The translations under genes were made by a program, and so were the position numbers. The notes under the pieces were generated by a model, which ran no database searches, was not told the origin of the DNA, and was given only the letters and a program-made list of their open reading frames with translations. Below, one piece after another: positions 41,909 to 51,227 of a stretch of DNA of 64,000 nucleotides. Each line of letters starts with the position of its first letter. Positions within the stretch are counted from its first letter, which is position 1. The stretch is from CAZSBB01 sp964605235 (GTDB taxonomy: Bacteria > Planctomycetota > Phycisphaerae > Phycisphaerales > Phycisphaeraceae): NCBI GenBank assembly GCA_964605235.1, contig CAZSBB010000011.1, positions 1 to 64,000 on the forward strand, given 5' to 3'.

Positions 41909-43135
41909 ATGTTCCGCATGTTCATCCTGGCGCTCGCCCTGCTGTGCTCGCTGAGTCTGTTGACCACCACGCCGGCTTTCGCCGCCCAATCGCCGGAGGA
42001 TTCCACTGGCGACGCCCAGCAGCTCAAGGCGGTGGTGACAGCCGTGCAGGGGCTGGTGCAGGTGCGTCTGAGCGAAGACCAGCCGTGGCAGAAGGCGGTG
42101 GTGGGTCAGCCGCTGCCGGAAGGGGCGGAGTTCCGCACCGGGCCGCGCAGTGCGGTGCAGTTTCGCATTGAGCCGGACCAGACCATCACGCTCGACCGGC
42201 TGGGCACGATCAAGCTCCTGCAGGCGGTGCGCGAGCAGGGCGTGGTCAAGACCGACGTGGGCATGAAGTACGGCCGCACGCGCTACGACATCGCCACCGG
42301 CGGCGAGACGCATCGCGCCGCCATCCATACCCCCAGCTCCACGCTGTCGGTCAAAGGCACCCGCGTGGGCGTGCAGGAAGGCGCGTTCGGCTCGCTGGCG
42401 TGGAGCACGCAGAACGTCGCCCGCCTGACCAACCGCGGCGATCGGCGCACCTTCGAATTCGGCGCCGGCTTCGAAATGGATGACAGCAGCGAAGACCCCG
42501 GCGACAACGCCCAGAAGCAGAGCACCGTCGACCCCAACGACTCCAACTCGCGCGACGGCGCCGAAACCTTCCTCGCCTTCCAGCGCCCCGATGGCGACTA
42601 CGACCAGCAGCGCTTCGGCCTGGGTGACGCCAACCGCGGCCAGCAGACCGGCAACTTTGACATTCAGCGCCCCGACATTGAAGTCGAAGACCCCCACCTC
42701 GAGTCCTATCTCCAGTTCAGCCTGCTGTGGAACACCCCCGGACAGGTCACGGACCTGGACCTCTACGTCCGCAGCCCGGTCGTGACGGACAACGTCATCT
42801 CCGTCGCTCCTGGCACCGTGCTGGGTGATGACTACAGCGCTCCCAGCGGCGGCTTCGTCGCCAGTGTCGACGACCTCGACGGCTCCAACGGCGGCCGGGA
42901 ATCCATCCGCTGGGAGAACACCATCCCCGATGGCAACTACATCGTCGGGGCGCACGGCTTCAGCTTTGGCGGCGCTTCGAGCGTCAACTACCAGATCGAA
43001 GTCATCTACAAACCCTCGGGTGAATCCGCCCAGCAGTACCTGATCGGCGAAGTGGGCACCCACACCCTCACGCCGGGCAACCCCACCCAGGAAACCACCA
43101 TCGCCATTCCGCCGGTGCAGAACGTCGGGGGGTAA
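41909..43135 (+). CDS. Secreted FecR-domain protein with C-terminal DUF2135-like beta domain
   Basis: 408 residues. Signal peptide to about 26 (TTTPAFA). FecR domain (about 40-190): AVVTAVQGLVQVRLSEDQPW, EGAEFRTGPRSAVQFRI, then AAIHTPSSTLSVKGTRVGVQE. The last 150 residues (YLQFSLLWNTPGQVTDLDLYV..., GGRESIRWENTIPDGNYIV) match a DUF2135-like calcium- or surface-associated beta domain. ATG at 41909 has AGAGGA 6 bp upstream. In planctomycetes FecR proteins often lack a partner sigma factor, and none is seen here. It probably works with the barrel and lipoprotein at the envelope. Confidence 0.78.
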   Translation: MFRMFILALALLCSLSLLTTTPAFAAQSPEDSTGDAQQLKAVVTAVQGLVQVRLSEDQPWQKAVVGQPLPEGAEFRTGPRSAVQFRIEPDQTITLDRLGTIKLLQAVREQGVVKTDVGMKYGRTRYDIATGGETHRAAIHTPSSTLSVKGTRVGVQEGAFGSLAWSTQNVARLTNRGDRRTFEFGAGFEMDDSSEDPGDNAQKQSTVDPNDSNSRDGAETFLAFQRPDGDYDQQRFGLGDANRGQQTGNFDIQRPDIEVEDPHLESYLQFSLLWNTPGQVTDLDLYVRSPVVTDNVISVAPGTVLGDDYSAPSGGFVASVDDLDGSNGGRESIRWENTIPDGNYIVGAHGFSFGGASSVNYQIEVIYKPSGESAQQYLIGEVGTHTLTPGNPTQETTIAIPPVQNVGG

Positions 43136-43179
43136 GCCCCGGCGAGGCTGCCTGTGATCCACGACGGCGCGCTGTCTTT

Positions 43180-43269
43180 ACGAGCCCCGACCGTCAGGGA
43201 GGGGTTGTCTTGACATATGCCAAGCCCCTGCGGTTGCGCCGCAACCCCTTGCTCACGCGCGGGGCTCGT
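43180..43269. repeat. Repeat family A hairpin element, copy A2
   Basis: 90 bp, same orientation as the copy at 32124-32212. The left arm reads ACCGTCAGGGA where the other has ACCGTGAGGGA. It sits in the gap between the FecR-like gene and the PhoX gene. Confidence 0.8.
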
Positions 43270-43319
43270 GCCAGCGCATCATCACCGCGCGCTAACCTTC
43301 CGTGCGTATCATGCCCGCC

Positions 43320-45695
43320 ATGACTGCTTTCAATCGTCGTGCGTTTCTGCGCTATGTGGGCTATGGCGTTGGCGCTGCCGCCGCCGCGCCGTGGTTGCCG
43401 TCGCTGAGTTCGAGCGCGGCAATGGCGGCGGGCGCGCCTGCCGTCGGCGCCTGGGTGCTGCCTGACGGCGCGCCCTGCTGGGAACCGCTGGCGTACCCCG
43501 TGCCGTTGCCGGGTGATGCTGGGGATGCCGCCGGGGATGCAGCGCGGCTGGCGCGGTATGAAGTCCGCGATGCGCTGACCCTGCCGGCGGGTTTCGCCAT
43601 GCAGGTCGTCGCGCAATGGGGCGATCGCCTGACGACCCCCGGATCCGGCCCCGGCCCCGGCAGCGAGCCGATCGTCTTCGGTTTCAACTGCGACTACACC
43701 GGCCTGACCCCCATCCCCGGCCAACCGGACCACTACTGGCTGCTGGTGAATCACGAGTACATTTCCGCCACCCCCTGGCTGCAAGGCTACGCCGCCGCCA
43801 CCGCGCGCCCGCTGCCGGAGCTGCGCCTGGTTCCGCTGGAAGGTGACGACAAAGGCCAACTGCAGATTGATGGTCAGCCGCTGGGCGCGTTTGCTGTCGA
43901 CCTGCCTGTACTGGCGCAGCGCGACGCCGCGTCGGCGGGCAAGCTGCGCGCGCTGGCGCGGGCGGCACTGGACGATCTGGGCGTGTCGGTCCTGCATGTC
44001 TGCCGCGCGGCCGACGGGAGCTTCGCGGTGGTTCCCGATGCACCGGACCATCGCCGCATCACCGGCGTGCGCGGCGTCAACATCGCTGCCGCGCAGCCCA
44101 CCGCCGCCACCGGCCCCGCCGCGGGCCTCATCGGCACCCCGCCGGGCACCTTCTGCAATTGCTCGGGCGCGACCACGCCCTGGGGCACGTTCCTGACCTG
44201 CGAGGAGAATTTTCAGGATCAGGTGTTGGAGGAAGTGGACCCCGCCGGCGCCCGGCCGACGTTCGCCGCGCTGCCATTGGCCGGCAAAGGCGGCCCACGT
44301 GAATTGCATCTGCCGTTTGAACTGGAAGGTCTGGGCGAAGCGCTCGATCCGCCGCTGGATGGGCGGCAATTCGGCTGGGTGTGTGAAGTGGACCCGCGCG
44401 ACGGCGCGCTGCGCAAGCACACCGCCCTGGGGCGATTCCGTCATGAGAACGTCGCCCTGCGCGCTGAGCCCGGTCAACGCCTGGCGGCTTACATGGGCGA
44501 TGATCGGCGCGGCGGGCACATCTGGAAGTTCGTCAGCCTGCGCTCCGTGGAAGATCCAGCCAACCCGCGCAATACGGAACTGCTGCATGAAGGCGTGCTG
44601 TACGTCGCCCGCTTCCATGGCGACTACACCGGGCAGTGGATTCCGCTGACCCCCGCGACGCCGCTGGCGCGCCCCACGCCGGAGCACTACCCCACCGGGC
44701 ACCAGTGGCTGCCGCTTCGGCCGCGCGGCGGTGCGGTGGCGGTGGGCACGCTGGGCGCCAAGCGCCGGCAGATGTCGCCGGGGGAGTGGGTCGCCACCGT
44801 CGAACAGTTTGCCGGCAAACCTTTCGAGCAATGCACGCTGGGCGATCTGGTGCGACTCGATCCCGCCGAGGAGCAAACGCTCACCCCCCGACAGCGCTGG
44901 GAACGCCAGCAGGCGGTGTTGTGCGTCGATGCTTTCCTGATGGCCAACGCCATCGGCGGCACGCCCACCGCGCGCCCGGAAGATTTGGAAATCCATCCCG
45001 GCGATCACAGCGTCTACATCGCTTTCACCGACAGCACCGGCTCGGGCGATGGTGCGCCTGACCAGCGGGTGTTCCCGGATTCGCAGGGCGAGAATACGCG
45101 CCAGTACGGCGCGGTGTATCGCCTCGCCGAGCAGGACCACGACCCGGCCGCCACGCGCTTCACCTGGGGTCGGTTCATCGCCGCCGGCGAAGCGGCCGAG
45201 GGCGGCGGGGGGTTCGCCTGTGCGGACAACCTGGTGTTCGACCCGCGCGGCAACCTGTGGATGGTCTGCGACATCTCCACCGTCTACCACAACTTTCCCG
45301 TGCAGCGCGACCGCAAAGCCCCGCCGGGCAGTCCGCGCTTTGTCGGGGTGTTCGGCAACAACGCCATGTTCATGATCCCGACCGTCGGCCCCCACGCCGG
45401 CCAGCCGCGCGTGTTCGCCATCGGGCCCATGGAGTGCGAACTCACCGGGCCCACCTTCACCGCCGATGGCCGAACGCTGCTGCTTGCCGTCCAGCATCCG
45501 GGTGAAATGCACGGCGGTCGCGGCCTGCCCGGCTCGCCGTATCCCGAGAGTGAAACCCGTCCGCTGCGCATTGCCGCCCGCGATGGCGCGCTGTTCACCC
45601 AGCAGCGCACCGTGCCCATCGGCAGCAACTTCCCCGCCGCCGCGCCCGGCGTGCTGCCGCGCCCCGCGGTGGTGTGCATCACCCGGCAGTCGTGA
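43320..45695 (+). CDS. Tat-exported PhoX-type alkaline phosphatase (DUF839)
   Basis: 791 residues. The Tat signal NRRAFLRYVGYGVGAAAAAPWL (RRAFLR) shows export of a folded, metal-loaded enzyme. PhoX signatures include LLVNHEYISATPW (metal-binding Glu), TWGTFLTCEENFQDQV, GRFRHENVALR and GPTFTADGRTLLLAVQHPGE near the C-terminus. PhoX uses Ca2+ and Fe3+ to release phosphate from organic esters. Several Mets are in frame at the start (43302, 43311, 43320); the last gives the tightest signal peptide. It is not clearly in an operon: it converges with the glycosyltransferase 13 bp downstream. Regulation by a Pho box is not visible. Confidence 0.85.
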   Translation: MTAFNRRAFLRYVGYGVGAAAAAPWLPSLSSSAAMAAGAPAVGAWVLPDGAPCWEPLAYPVPLPGDAGDAAGDAARLARYEVRDALTLPAGFAMQVVAQWGDRLTTPGSGPGPGSEPIVFGFNCDYTGLTPIPGQPDHYWLLVNHEYISATPWLQGYAAATARPLPELRLVPLEGDDKGQLQIDGQPLGAFAVDLPVLAQRDAASAGKLRALARAALDDLGVSVLHVCRAADGSFAVVPDAPDHRRITGVRGVNIAAAQPTAATGPAAGLIGTPPGTFCNCSGATTPWGTFLTCEENFQDQVLEEVDPAGARPTFAALPLAGKGGPRELHLPFELEGLGEALDPPLDGRQFGWVCEVDPRDGALRKHTALGRFRHENVALRAEPGQRLAAYMGDDRRGGHIWKFVSLRSVEDPANPRNTELLHEGVLYVARFHGDYTGQWIPLTPATPLARPTPEHYPTGHQWLPLRPRGGAVAVGTLGAKRRQMSPGEWVATVEQFAGKPFEQCTLGDLVRLDPAEEQTLTPRQRWERQQAVLCVDAFLMANAIGGTPTARPEDLEIHPGDHSVYIAFTDSTGSGDGAPDQRVFPDSQGENTRQYGAVYRLAEQDHDPAATRFTWGRFIAAGEAAEGGGGFACADNLVFDPRGNLWMVCDISTVYHNFPVQRDRKAPPGSPRFVGVFGNNAMFMIPTVGPHAGQPRVFAIGPMECELTGPTFTADGRTLLLAVQHPGEMHGGRGLPGSPYPESETRPLRIAARDGALFTQQRTVPIGSNFPAAAPGVLPRPAVVCITRQS

Positions 45696-45708
45696 GGGAA
45701 GATGTCGT

Positions 45709-46929
45709 TTACGGCAATCCTTCGAGCAATTCCTGCCATTGCCGGGTGCATACGGCCGCGCTGAAGCTGCTCTCGAATGCCGCCCGCGCATGGGCGCCCA
45801 TCTGCCGGCAGCGCGCGGGATCATCCGCCAGCGTGCGCAGCGCCTGCGCCAGCCCCGCGCCGTCGGTGGTGGCGAAGGTCATCCCGCAGTCGTGGTCGCG
45901 GATCTGGTCGGCTGTCTCACAGCGTTCGGGGCCGACAAACAGCGCCGGGCGACCGGCCGCCATCACGCCGTACAGCTTGCACGGCACCGCCACGCCCGCC
46001 ATGCCGTCGCGCATGGTGATCAGATGCACATCCGCCAGCGTCAGCGAATGGCGCAACTGCGCGCGCGGGAAGTAGGGCCGAATCACGATGTTGTCGAGAC
46101 GCTCGGTCTGGGCGAAGAGCGCGATCTCATCCATCCGCCGCCCGCCGCCGACAAACAGGAACACGAACCGCCGATCATCGCGCAGCTCCCACGCCGCGGC
46201 GCACACGGCATCAAAGCTGTGAATGATGCCCGCATTGCCCGAGTACATCACGACGAAGCGCTCCCGCCAGCCCAACTCCTCCCGCAGTGGATTGGTTTGC
46301 GCAGCATCGTTGGTGTCCGGGGGCAGGTCGTGGCCCCACACGCTGATCTGCGCGAGGCGATCCGCACGCACGCCCTTGTCACGCAGCCGCTGCGCCATGT
46401 GCGGGCCCAGCGCTACGGTTTTGGTCGCGTGACGAAAGTGCAAGCCATTGAGCCAATCCAGCAGGCGCGGCAGCAATGCCGATCGGCGAAACACGCCCAG
46501 CTCGAACTCGCAGTCCGGGTGCAGGTCCATCGCCCAGCCCACGTGGCGCGTGCGCGTCAGCCAATGCACCGGCGTGGCGTAGACGCCCACCAGCGGCGGG
46601 GTGGTCAGCGTGATGATCACGTCATAGCGCCAGCCGCGCAGCAGCGTCTGCAACCCGATGAGCAGATGGAACGACAGGTAGTCGAGCATCCGCCCCAGCA
46701 TGGTCTGTTTGCCAAACCCGGTGGCGGTGACGCGGTGGATGTGCACGCCCTGATGCAGCTCATAGCGCGGGGGGCGGCCTTTGGCGGTGTGGTCGTCGTA
46801 CTTGCCGCGTGAGCAGAGGACGTGCACGTCATGCCCCTGCCGCGCCAGATGCTCGCACAGATCGACCATCATCTGGGCGGTCGCCGCCATGTCCGGCCAG
46901 TAGTACTGGTTGATGAGCAGCAGCCGCAT
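45709..46929 (-). CDS. Glycosyltransferase family 4, WcaI-like
   Basis: 406 residues, GT-B fold. N-terminal MRLLLINQYYWPDMAATAQMMVDLCEHLARQGHDV is typical of WcaI/colanic acid GT4 enzymes. The C-terminal half has VVMYSGNAGIIHSFDAVCAA (donor binding) and VAVPCKLYGVMAAGRPALFVG. It adds a sugar to a lipid-linked or growing polysaccharide intermediate. It is the last gene of the minus-strand surface polysaccharide cluster (51227-45709), with a family A hairpin between it and the preceding glycosyltransferase. Confidence 0.85.
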   Translation of the reverse strand: MRLLLINQYYWPDMAATAQMMVDLCEHLARQGHDVHVLCSRGKYDDHTAKGRPPRYELHQGVHIHRVTATGFGKQTMLGRMLDYLSFHLLIGLQTLLRGWRYDVIITLTTPPLVGVYATPVHWLTRTRHVGWAMDLHPDCEFELGVFRRSALLPRLLDWLNGLHFRHATKTVALGPHMAQRLRDKGVRADRLAQISVWGHDLPPDTNDAAQTNPLREELGWRERFVVMYSGNAGIIHSFDAVCAAAWELRDDRRFVFLFVGGGRRMDEIALFAQTERLDNIVIRPYFPRAQLRHSLTLADVHLITMRDGMAGVAVPCKLYGVMAAGRPALFVGPERCETADQIRDHDCGMTFATTDGAGLAQALRTLADDPARCRQMGAHARAAFESSFSAAVCTRQWQELLEGLP

Positions 46930-46974
46930 ATGGGGAACCTACTCCAAAGCACTGGCGAACGATGAACCATTCTG

Positions 46975-47062
46975 ACGAGCCCCGCGCGTCAGCAAGGGGT
47001 TGCGGCGCAGCCGCAGGGCGAGACGCGGCGAATGCAACCCCTCCCTCACGGTCGGGGCTCGT
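46975..47062. repeat. Repeat family A element, copy A3 (reverse orientation)
   Basis: 88 bp with ACGAGCCCCGCGCGTCAGC on the left and CTCACGGTCGGGGCTCGT on the right, so it is oriented opposite to A1, A2 and A4. It fills the gap between two glycosyltransferase genes. Confidence 0.8.
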
Positions 47063-47074
47063 TGGACCAGAGGA

Positions 47075-48325
47075 TTATCGGCGTTCCTGGAGCAGGCGCT
47101 CCAGCAGGGCGATGAGCTGGGATTGGTAAGCCGCCAACGTGAACTGCTCGGCGCGCTGCCGGGCGGCGTGGCCCAGTTGCAGGCGTTGCTTGGGTTGATG
47201 GATCAGTGCCTGCAGGGCGGCAGTCATGGCGTCGTGATCGCCCACGGGACACAGCAGGCCGTTCTTTGCGTGCTCGATGACGGAGCCGGCGCTGGGCGTG
47301 GTGACGACGGGCAGGCCGCAGCACATGGCTTCCATGACCGACCCCGCCGAGCCTTCGCAGGTGGTGGGGAAGAAGAAGATGTCGAAGCGGTCGAGCCAGT
47401 CGGCGACCTGAGCGCGGGGGACCTTGCCCACCAGTTCAACGTGGCCGCGGTGGGCGTTGAGCTTCTCCGGGTTCAGGTGATTTTCGCCGACCATGACGAA
47501 GCGCACCTGCTGCGGATCGAAGCGCGAAGCGACTTGCAGGAAGTCGGGCGCGCCCTTGCGCAGGTTGACCGCGCCGACGAAGCCGATGGTGACGGGGCCG
47601 GTGCGGTTGGCGCGGTCGGCGACGCGGAACGCGCGGGCGTCAATCGGATAGGGAATGACGGTGATTTTGTCCGCCGCCACGCCCTGGCTGTGCAGCCCAG
47701 CGCGGACGTAGTCGGACATGCAGATGATGTGGTCGAGCGCCGCCCAGGTCTGCTGTTCCCAATCGACAAAGGGACGCAGTTGGCTGGCTTCCACATCAGC
47801 TTCCCAGCCGGGCCAGCGCTCTTGCTGGGCGCGGGCGGCGGCGATTTCCACGGCTGCGGGCGCGATGATTTGGTCACCCACGGTGATCAGGCCGCGCTGC
47901 TGGGCGGCGGTGAGCAAGGCGGGATCGAGATTGCGGATGAACCCCAGCAGGACGTTGGCGTTCGCAAAGTTTTCGCGGGCGATCCACGCGCCGATGTTGC
48001 GGGCAGCCCACTGGTAGTAATCCGCCTGCTGGGCGAAGCGCTGCGCGCCGCGATGATGGCGCAGCGTCAGGCGCGGATTGGTGCGGACATGAGCGTGCTG
48101 CAGCGCGGGATGGGTGCGTCCGGTCAGCCGTCGGCCGGCGTCGCCGCAGTGGGAGAGCAGTCTGGTCAGCAGATGCAGCAGCGTGCCGGGCTGGTCGAAC
48201 CAGTCGGTGTACATCGCCGCCAGCGCCCCGGCTTGTTCCAGCGCAGCCGGCAGGGCGTAGCGCCGACGGGCGCCGTCCTGCACCATCAGCACACGCAGCG
48301 CCGGGTTGTCGGAAGGTTGCGTCAC
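47075..48325 (-). CDS. Glycosyltransferase family 4
   Basis: 416 residues from GTG at 48325. LRVLMVQDGARRRYALPAALEQAGALAAMY opens the N-terminal domain. The donor-binding half has IGFVGAVNLRKGAPDFLQVA, FFFPTTCEGSAGSVMEAMCCGLPVVTT (E-x7-E motif) and GLLCPVGDHDAM. A longer frame to a TTG at 48475 overlaps the sulfotransferase stop by 4 bp, but its first 50 codons come largely from repeat sequence (the 48412-48457 hairpin and a half family A arm), so the shorter start is preferred. Part of the polysaccharide cluster. Confidence 0.82.
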   Translation of the reverse strand: MTQPSDNPALRVLMVQDGARRRYALPAALEQAGALAAMYTDWFDQPGTLLHLLTRLLSHCGDAGRRLTGRTHPALQHAHVRTNPRLTLRHHRGAQRFAQQADYYQWAARNIGAWIARENFANANVLLGFIRNLDPALLTAAQQRGLITVGDQIIAPAAVEIAAARAQQERWPGWEADVEASQLRPFVDWEQQTWAALDHIICMSDYVRAGLHSQGVAADKITVIPYPIDARAFRVADRANRTGPVTIGFVGAVNLRKGAPDFLQVASRFDPQQVRFVMVGENHLNPEKLNAHRGHVELVGKVPRAQVADWLDRFDIFFFPTTCEGSAGSVMEAMCCGLPVVTTPSAGSVIEHAKNGLLCPVGDHDAMTAALQALIHQPKQRLQLGHAARQRAEQFTLAAYQSQLIALLERLLQERR

Positions 48326-48411
48326 CGGATGCTGATCCTGACGCGCCGGGGCGGATGCGCCAAGTGGGGAAGCGGTGGCCGGGTGCGGTGAGTGGGAGGT
48401 GCGCTGGAGTT

Positions 48412-48457
48412 GTCCGGGCAAGCCCGGACCTACAGGAGCGGACGCGCGGGGCTCGTT
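48412..48457. repeat. Small hairpin plus half family A arm
   Basis: GTCCGGGC-AA-GCCCGGAC (48412-48429) is a perfect hairpin, followed by ACGCGCGGGGCTCGTT (48442-48457), which equals the right arm of a family A element. Together they lie upstream of the preferred glycosyltransferase start. Confidence 0.65.
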
Positions 48458-48471
48458 GAGCAGTTGGGCGC

Positions 48472-49437
48472 TCAATGCACCAGTCCGAGCTTCTGGCCCA
48501 GGCGCTTGGCGTTGGGCAGCAGGTCGATCAGCGGGCCCATGGTGCGGGCGTAGCGTTCATTCGCCCCGCGGAATTTGGCGAGTTCCACGGGGAAGCGGTC
48601 GCCCTGCTGGTCGATCATGCTCTGGAACTGCTGCGCGACGTGGTCGTACAGCGCCTGGTCCAAAGCGTTGAGCTCGCGCACGCGCTCGATCACATGGGCG
48701 GGGAACTCGGCGACCTTCTTGCGTTGCGGGGCGATGTTCGCCGAGGCGTACTTGCACTGCTTCCAGCCGAGGATCTGCTTGAGCAGCAGGGCGGATTCGT
48801 CAAAGCGTTCGGACAGGCCGACGAAGGCGAAGTGATGTTCGAGGTTGTGCAGCGCCCGCGCCAGATGCTGGGGCCCCATCTGGCCGAAGGGCGTGCGGTC
48901 GGGATTGCCGTCGGTGCCGATGATGGCGCGGACCTGGCCGTTGTCCACCAGGAACCGGCCGAAGTCTTTGCCGCAGTTGACGAACTCCTCAAAGCTCATG
49001 TCTTTGGCGAGCGCGTCTTCGGGTCGGCCGCGGCGCAGTTGGTAGTAAGCGCTGACCACGCGCTCCACGGGATCGCGCAGCATGGAAACGTAGTAGTTGG
49101 GGCGCGGCAGATGCGGATGGACGCCAAAGCCGAAGTGCCCCTGGAACAGGCGAATCTGGCGCTGCTGGGCGGCCGGGAGGGACTGGATGTATTGCAGGCG
49201 GGCTTCGATGGGATTGATCTGGTAGAAGCCGAAGGTCAGCGAATGATGCCAGAGGTTTTGCGGCGGCCAGATGCCCAGCTTGATGCGGATGATGCGCGAG
49301 AGCGTGGTGCCGGCGGTCTTGGGAATGTGCAGGAAAATCAGCAGTCCTTCGCGGGGGACATACGGCGGCTGCCAGGAGCGGTCGGCGGCGAAGGTCATGG
49401 CGGAGGATGATACCGGCAGGGTTGCAGGGAGGATCAT
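48472..49437 (-). CDS. Sulfotransferase family protein
   Basis: 321 residues. LIFLHIPKTAGTTLSRIIR is the 5'-phosphosulfate loop and MLRDPVERVVSAYY the 3'-phosphate site of PAPS-dependent sulfotransferases. Upstream in-frame codons (to 49506) translate part of a family A arm (ATPPSRSGLV), so the Met at 49437 with AGGAAA before it is preferred. It probably sulfates the exported polysaccharide, consistent with the marine or sulfated-glycan habits of many planctomycetes. The TGA overlaps a TTG that could start the next glycosyltransferase. Confidence 0.85.
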   Translation of the reverse strand: MILPATLPVSSSAMTFAADRSWQPPYVPREGLLIFLHIPKTAGTTLSRIIRIKLGIWPPQNLWHHSLTFGFYQINPIEARLQYIQSLPAAQQRQIRLFQGHFGFGVHPHLPRPNYYVSMLRDPVERVVSAYYQLRRGRPEDALAKDMSFEEFVNCGKDFGRFLVDNGQVRAIIGTDGNPDRTPFGQMGPQHLARALHNLEHHFAFVGLSERFDESALLLKQILGWKQCKYASANIAPQRKKVAEFPAHVIERVRELNALDQALYDHVAQQFQSMIDQQGDRFPVELAKFRGANERYARTMGPLIDLLPNAKRLGQKLGLVH

Positions 49438-49468
49438 CGGGGAAGATTTCCTATGGTCATCGGTCTGA

Positions 49469-49635
49469 ACGAGCCCCGACCGTGAGGGAGGGGTTGCATT
49501 TGCCATTGTGCCACCGTGGGCCTGGCGACAATCGCACCGCGCCGACGATCAGAACCCGTTCGCGTGCTTCACTCGGTGCTCTCTGTGCCTCTGTGGTGAT
49601 TCTTCAAACACCCCTTGCTCACGCGCGGGGCTCGT
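49469..49635. repeat. Repeat family A copy A4 with a family B unit inserted
   Basis: The left arm ACGAGCCCCGACCGTGAGGG starts at 49469 and the right arm ends CGCGGGGCTCGT at 49635. The centre is enlarged to 167 bp and contains ACTCGGTGCTCTCTGTGCCTCTGTGGTGATT (49571-49601), a family B unit. The nested layout shows that one element type inserted in another. Confidence 0.75.
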
Positions 49636-49646
49636 GACGTCGCACG

Positions 49647-51227
49647 TTACGCCGGGCGGGGCGCCGGCGCGTTCTGCGGGCGCGTGCCGGAGGCGGTGTT
49701 GACCATGTGGATGACCACAAAGAGCACCACGCCGCCGATGAGGATCGGATACAGCGAGTTGAAGTTCACGCCGCGGAAGATGCGGAACAGCCAGGTGGCG
49801 AACGCGAGACTCATGAGGATGCGGATGGGTTTGCCCTGACAGGTCTGCAGGGCGCGTTCGGCGATGAGCATGAGCCAGCCCAGCAGCAGCCCGCCCTGGA
49901 TGACGCCGCTTAAGCCGTAGCGGAAATACCAGTAGCCGACGAGTCCCTGACTGATGGTGGTGCCGCCGATGCCGTGGCGTCCCTGGGTGAAGGAGAAGTT
50001 GTACCACTCCCACACCGGGTCGATGGGCTTGGTGGTCCACAGCGCGCGGGGCACCGGGCCGACGATGAACCAGAACAGCGTCTGGGGCAGCGGGCGCACG
50101 ATCATTTCGCCGGGCGTTTTGTTGTAGAAGAAGTCGTCGTAGTCGGGGATCAGGGCATAGCCCAGCACGCCTTCGGTGAACATGCTGGTGCCGCGGAGCT
50201 GGGTCACGCTGATGCGGGTGATGTCCGCTTCCTCGCTGGTGTAGCCGACGGTGCGGAAATAGCCCTGGAACTGCACGAGGAAGAGCACCATCAGCACCAG
50301 CACGCCGGTGAAGACATAGGCCCGGGCGCTGACCCGGCGGGCGAGCATCGCGGCATAGGACTGATACTTGAGATACACCAGCGCCACGGCGGGCAGCGCC
50401 ATGTAGACCACCTGTCCGCGACTGCCGCTGCCGAACGCCAGCGCCAGCCAGAAGCCCCAGACCAGCCAGGCGAAGAGTTTGGTCATCGGGCTGCGCGCCA
50501 CCAGCAGGGCGTAGAACACCGCCAGCTGGCCGCCGATCTGTCCGAGCTGGATCAGGATGGCGGCATAGGCGCCCCAGGAGTAGTTCACGTTGCCGGTGCG
50601 GCCGACGGTCCAGCGGGCGCCGCTGCCGGTGCGGCCGGCGGTCATGTCCGCCATGATCGAGCCCAGCGCGCCGCCTTCGGTGAAGATGAAGTACGGCGCC
50701 AACCCGACCAGGAACAGCGCGATCAGCAGCCACAGATAAAAGTTGCTGTTGTGCGGCTCGGGGATCGCATGGATCAGCCGGGTCAGCGGCTTGTGGAACG
50801 GAATCAACAAGCCCACCGACATCATCAGCACAAACAGCGTGTGACAGAACACCGCTTTGGCGACCACCAGCCCCGTGTACTGGTCATTGGGGTTGAAGTA
50901 GGTGTGTCCCAGCCAGTGGGTCAGGTAGTCATAGCTGAACCAGATCAGCGTGCCGCCGTAGAGCACGATGCCGCCGATGCCGAACCGCTGGGGGAACTTG
51001 TACAGCTCGATGCCCAGGTACGCCATGCAGACAAAGGTCATGACGTTGAACGCCATGTCCGTCAGCCACGGCAGCCCGCCGAACATCCATGACCCGCCCG
51101 CCAGCAGCACCGGAATCAGCAGCGGCAACGGGGCGTAGAGCGACCGGCGCAGGTAGCCATACTCGTCCGTCGCCAGTCGGGGCGCGGGCAGGGCGGCATC
51201 ACTGGGGCTGGCATGAAGGGTGGCCAT
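49647..51227 (-). CDS. Polytopic membrane protein, probable polysaccharide polymerase (Wzy-like)
   Basis: 526 residues with about 11-12 membrane segments starting at residue 32 (PLPLLIPVLLAGGSWMF). A large loop lies near 340-400 (YFRTVGYTSEEADITRISVTQLRG). AFGSGSRGQVVYMALP and FYLWLLIALFLVGL are typical of O-antigen-polymerase-like proteins, but no conserved motif fixes the activity. A short tail at the C-terminus is Pro/Ala-rich. It is the first gene of the sulfotransferase and GT4 cluster. The mRNA leader has a stem-loop with an internal bulge (51251-51294). Confidence 0.65.
   Translation of the reverse strand: MATLHASPSDAALPAPRLATDEYGYLRRSLYAPLPLLIPVLLAGGSWMFGGLPWLTDMAFNVMTFVCMAYLGIELYKFPQRFGIGGIVLYGGTLIWFSYDYLTHWLGHTYFNPNDQYTGLVVAKAVFCHTLFVLMMSVGLLIPFHKPLTRLIHAIPEPHNSNFYLWLLIALFLVGLAPYFIFTEGGALGSIMADMTAGRTGSGARWTVGRTGNVNYSWGAYAAILIQLGQIGGQLAVFYALLVARSPMTKLFAWLVWGFWLALAFGSGSRGQVVYMALPAVALVYLKYQSYAAMLARRVSARAYVFTGVLVLMVLFLVQFQGYFRTVGYTSEEADITRISVTQLRGTSMFTEGVLGYALIPDYDDFFYNKTPGEMIVRPLPQTLFWFIVGPVPRALWTTKPIDPVWEWYNFSFTQGRHGIGGTTISQGLVGYWYFRYGLSGVIQGGLLLGWLMLIAERALQTCQGKPIRILMSLAFATWLFRIFRGVNFNSLYPILIGGVVLFVVIHMVNTASGTRPQNAPAPRPA

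Noticed and set aside
43194..45824. 876-codon minus-strand frame opposite PhoX
   Set aside because: No motif; starts in a repeat. The plus strand has a Tat signal and PhoX signatures.
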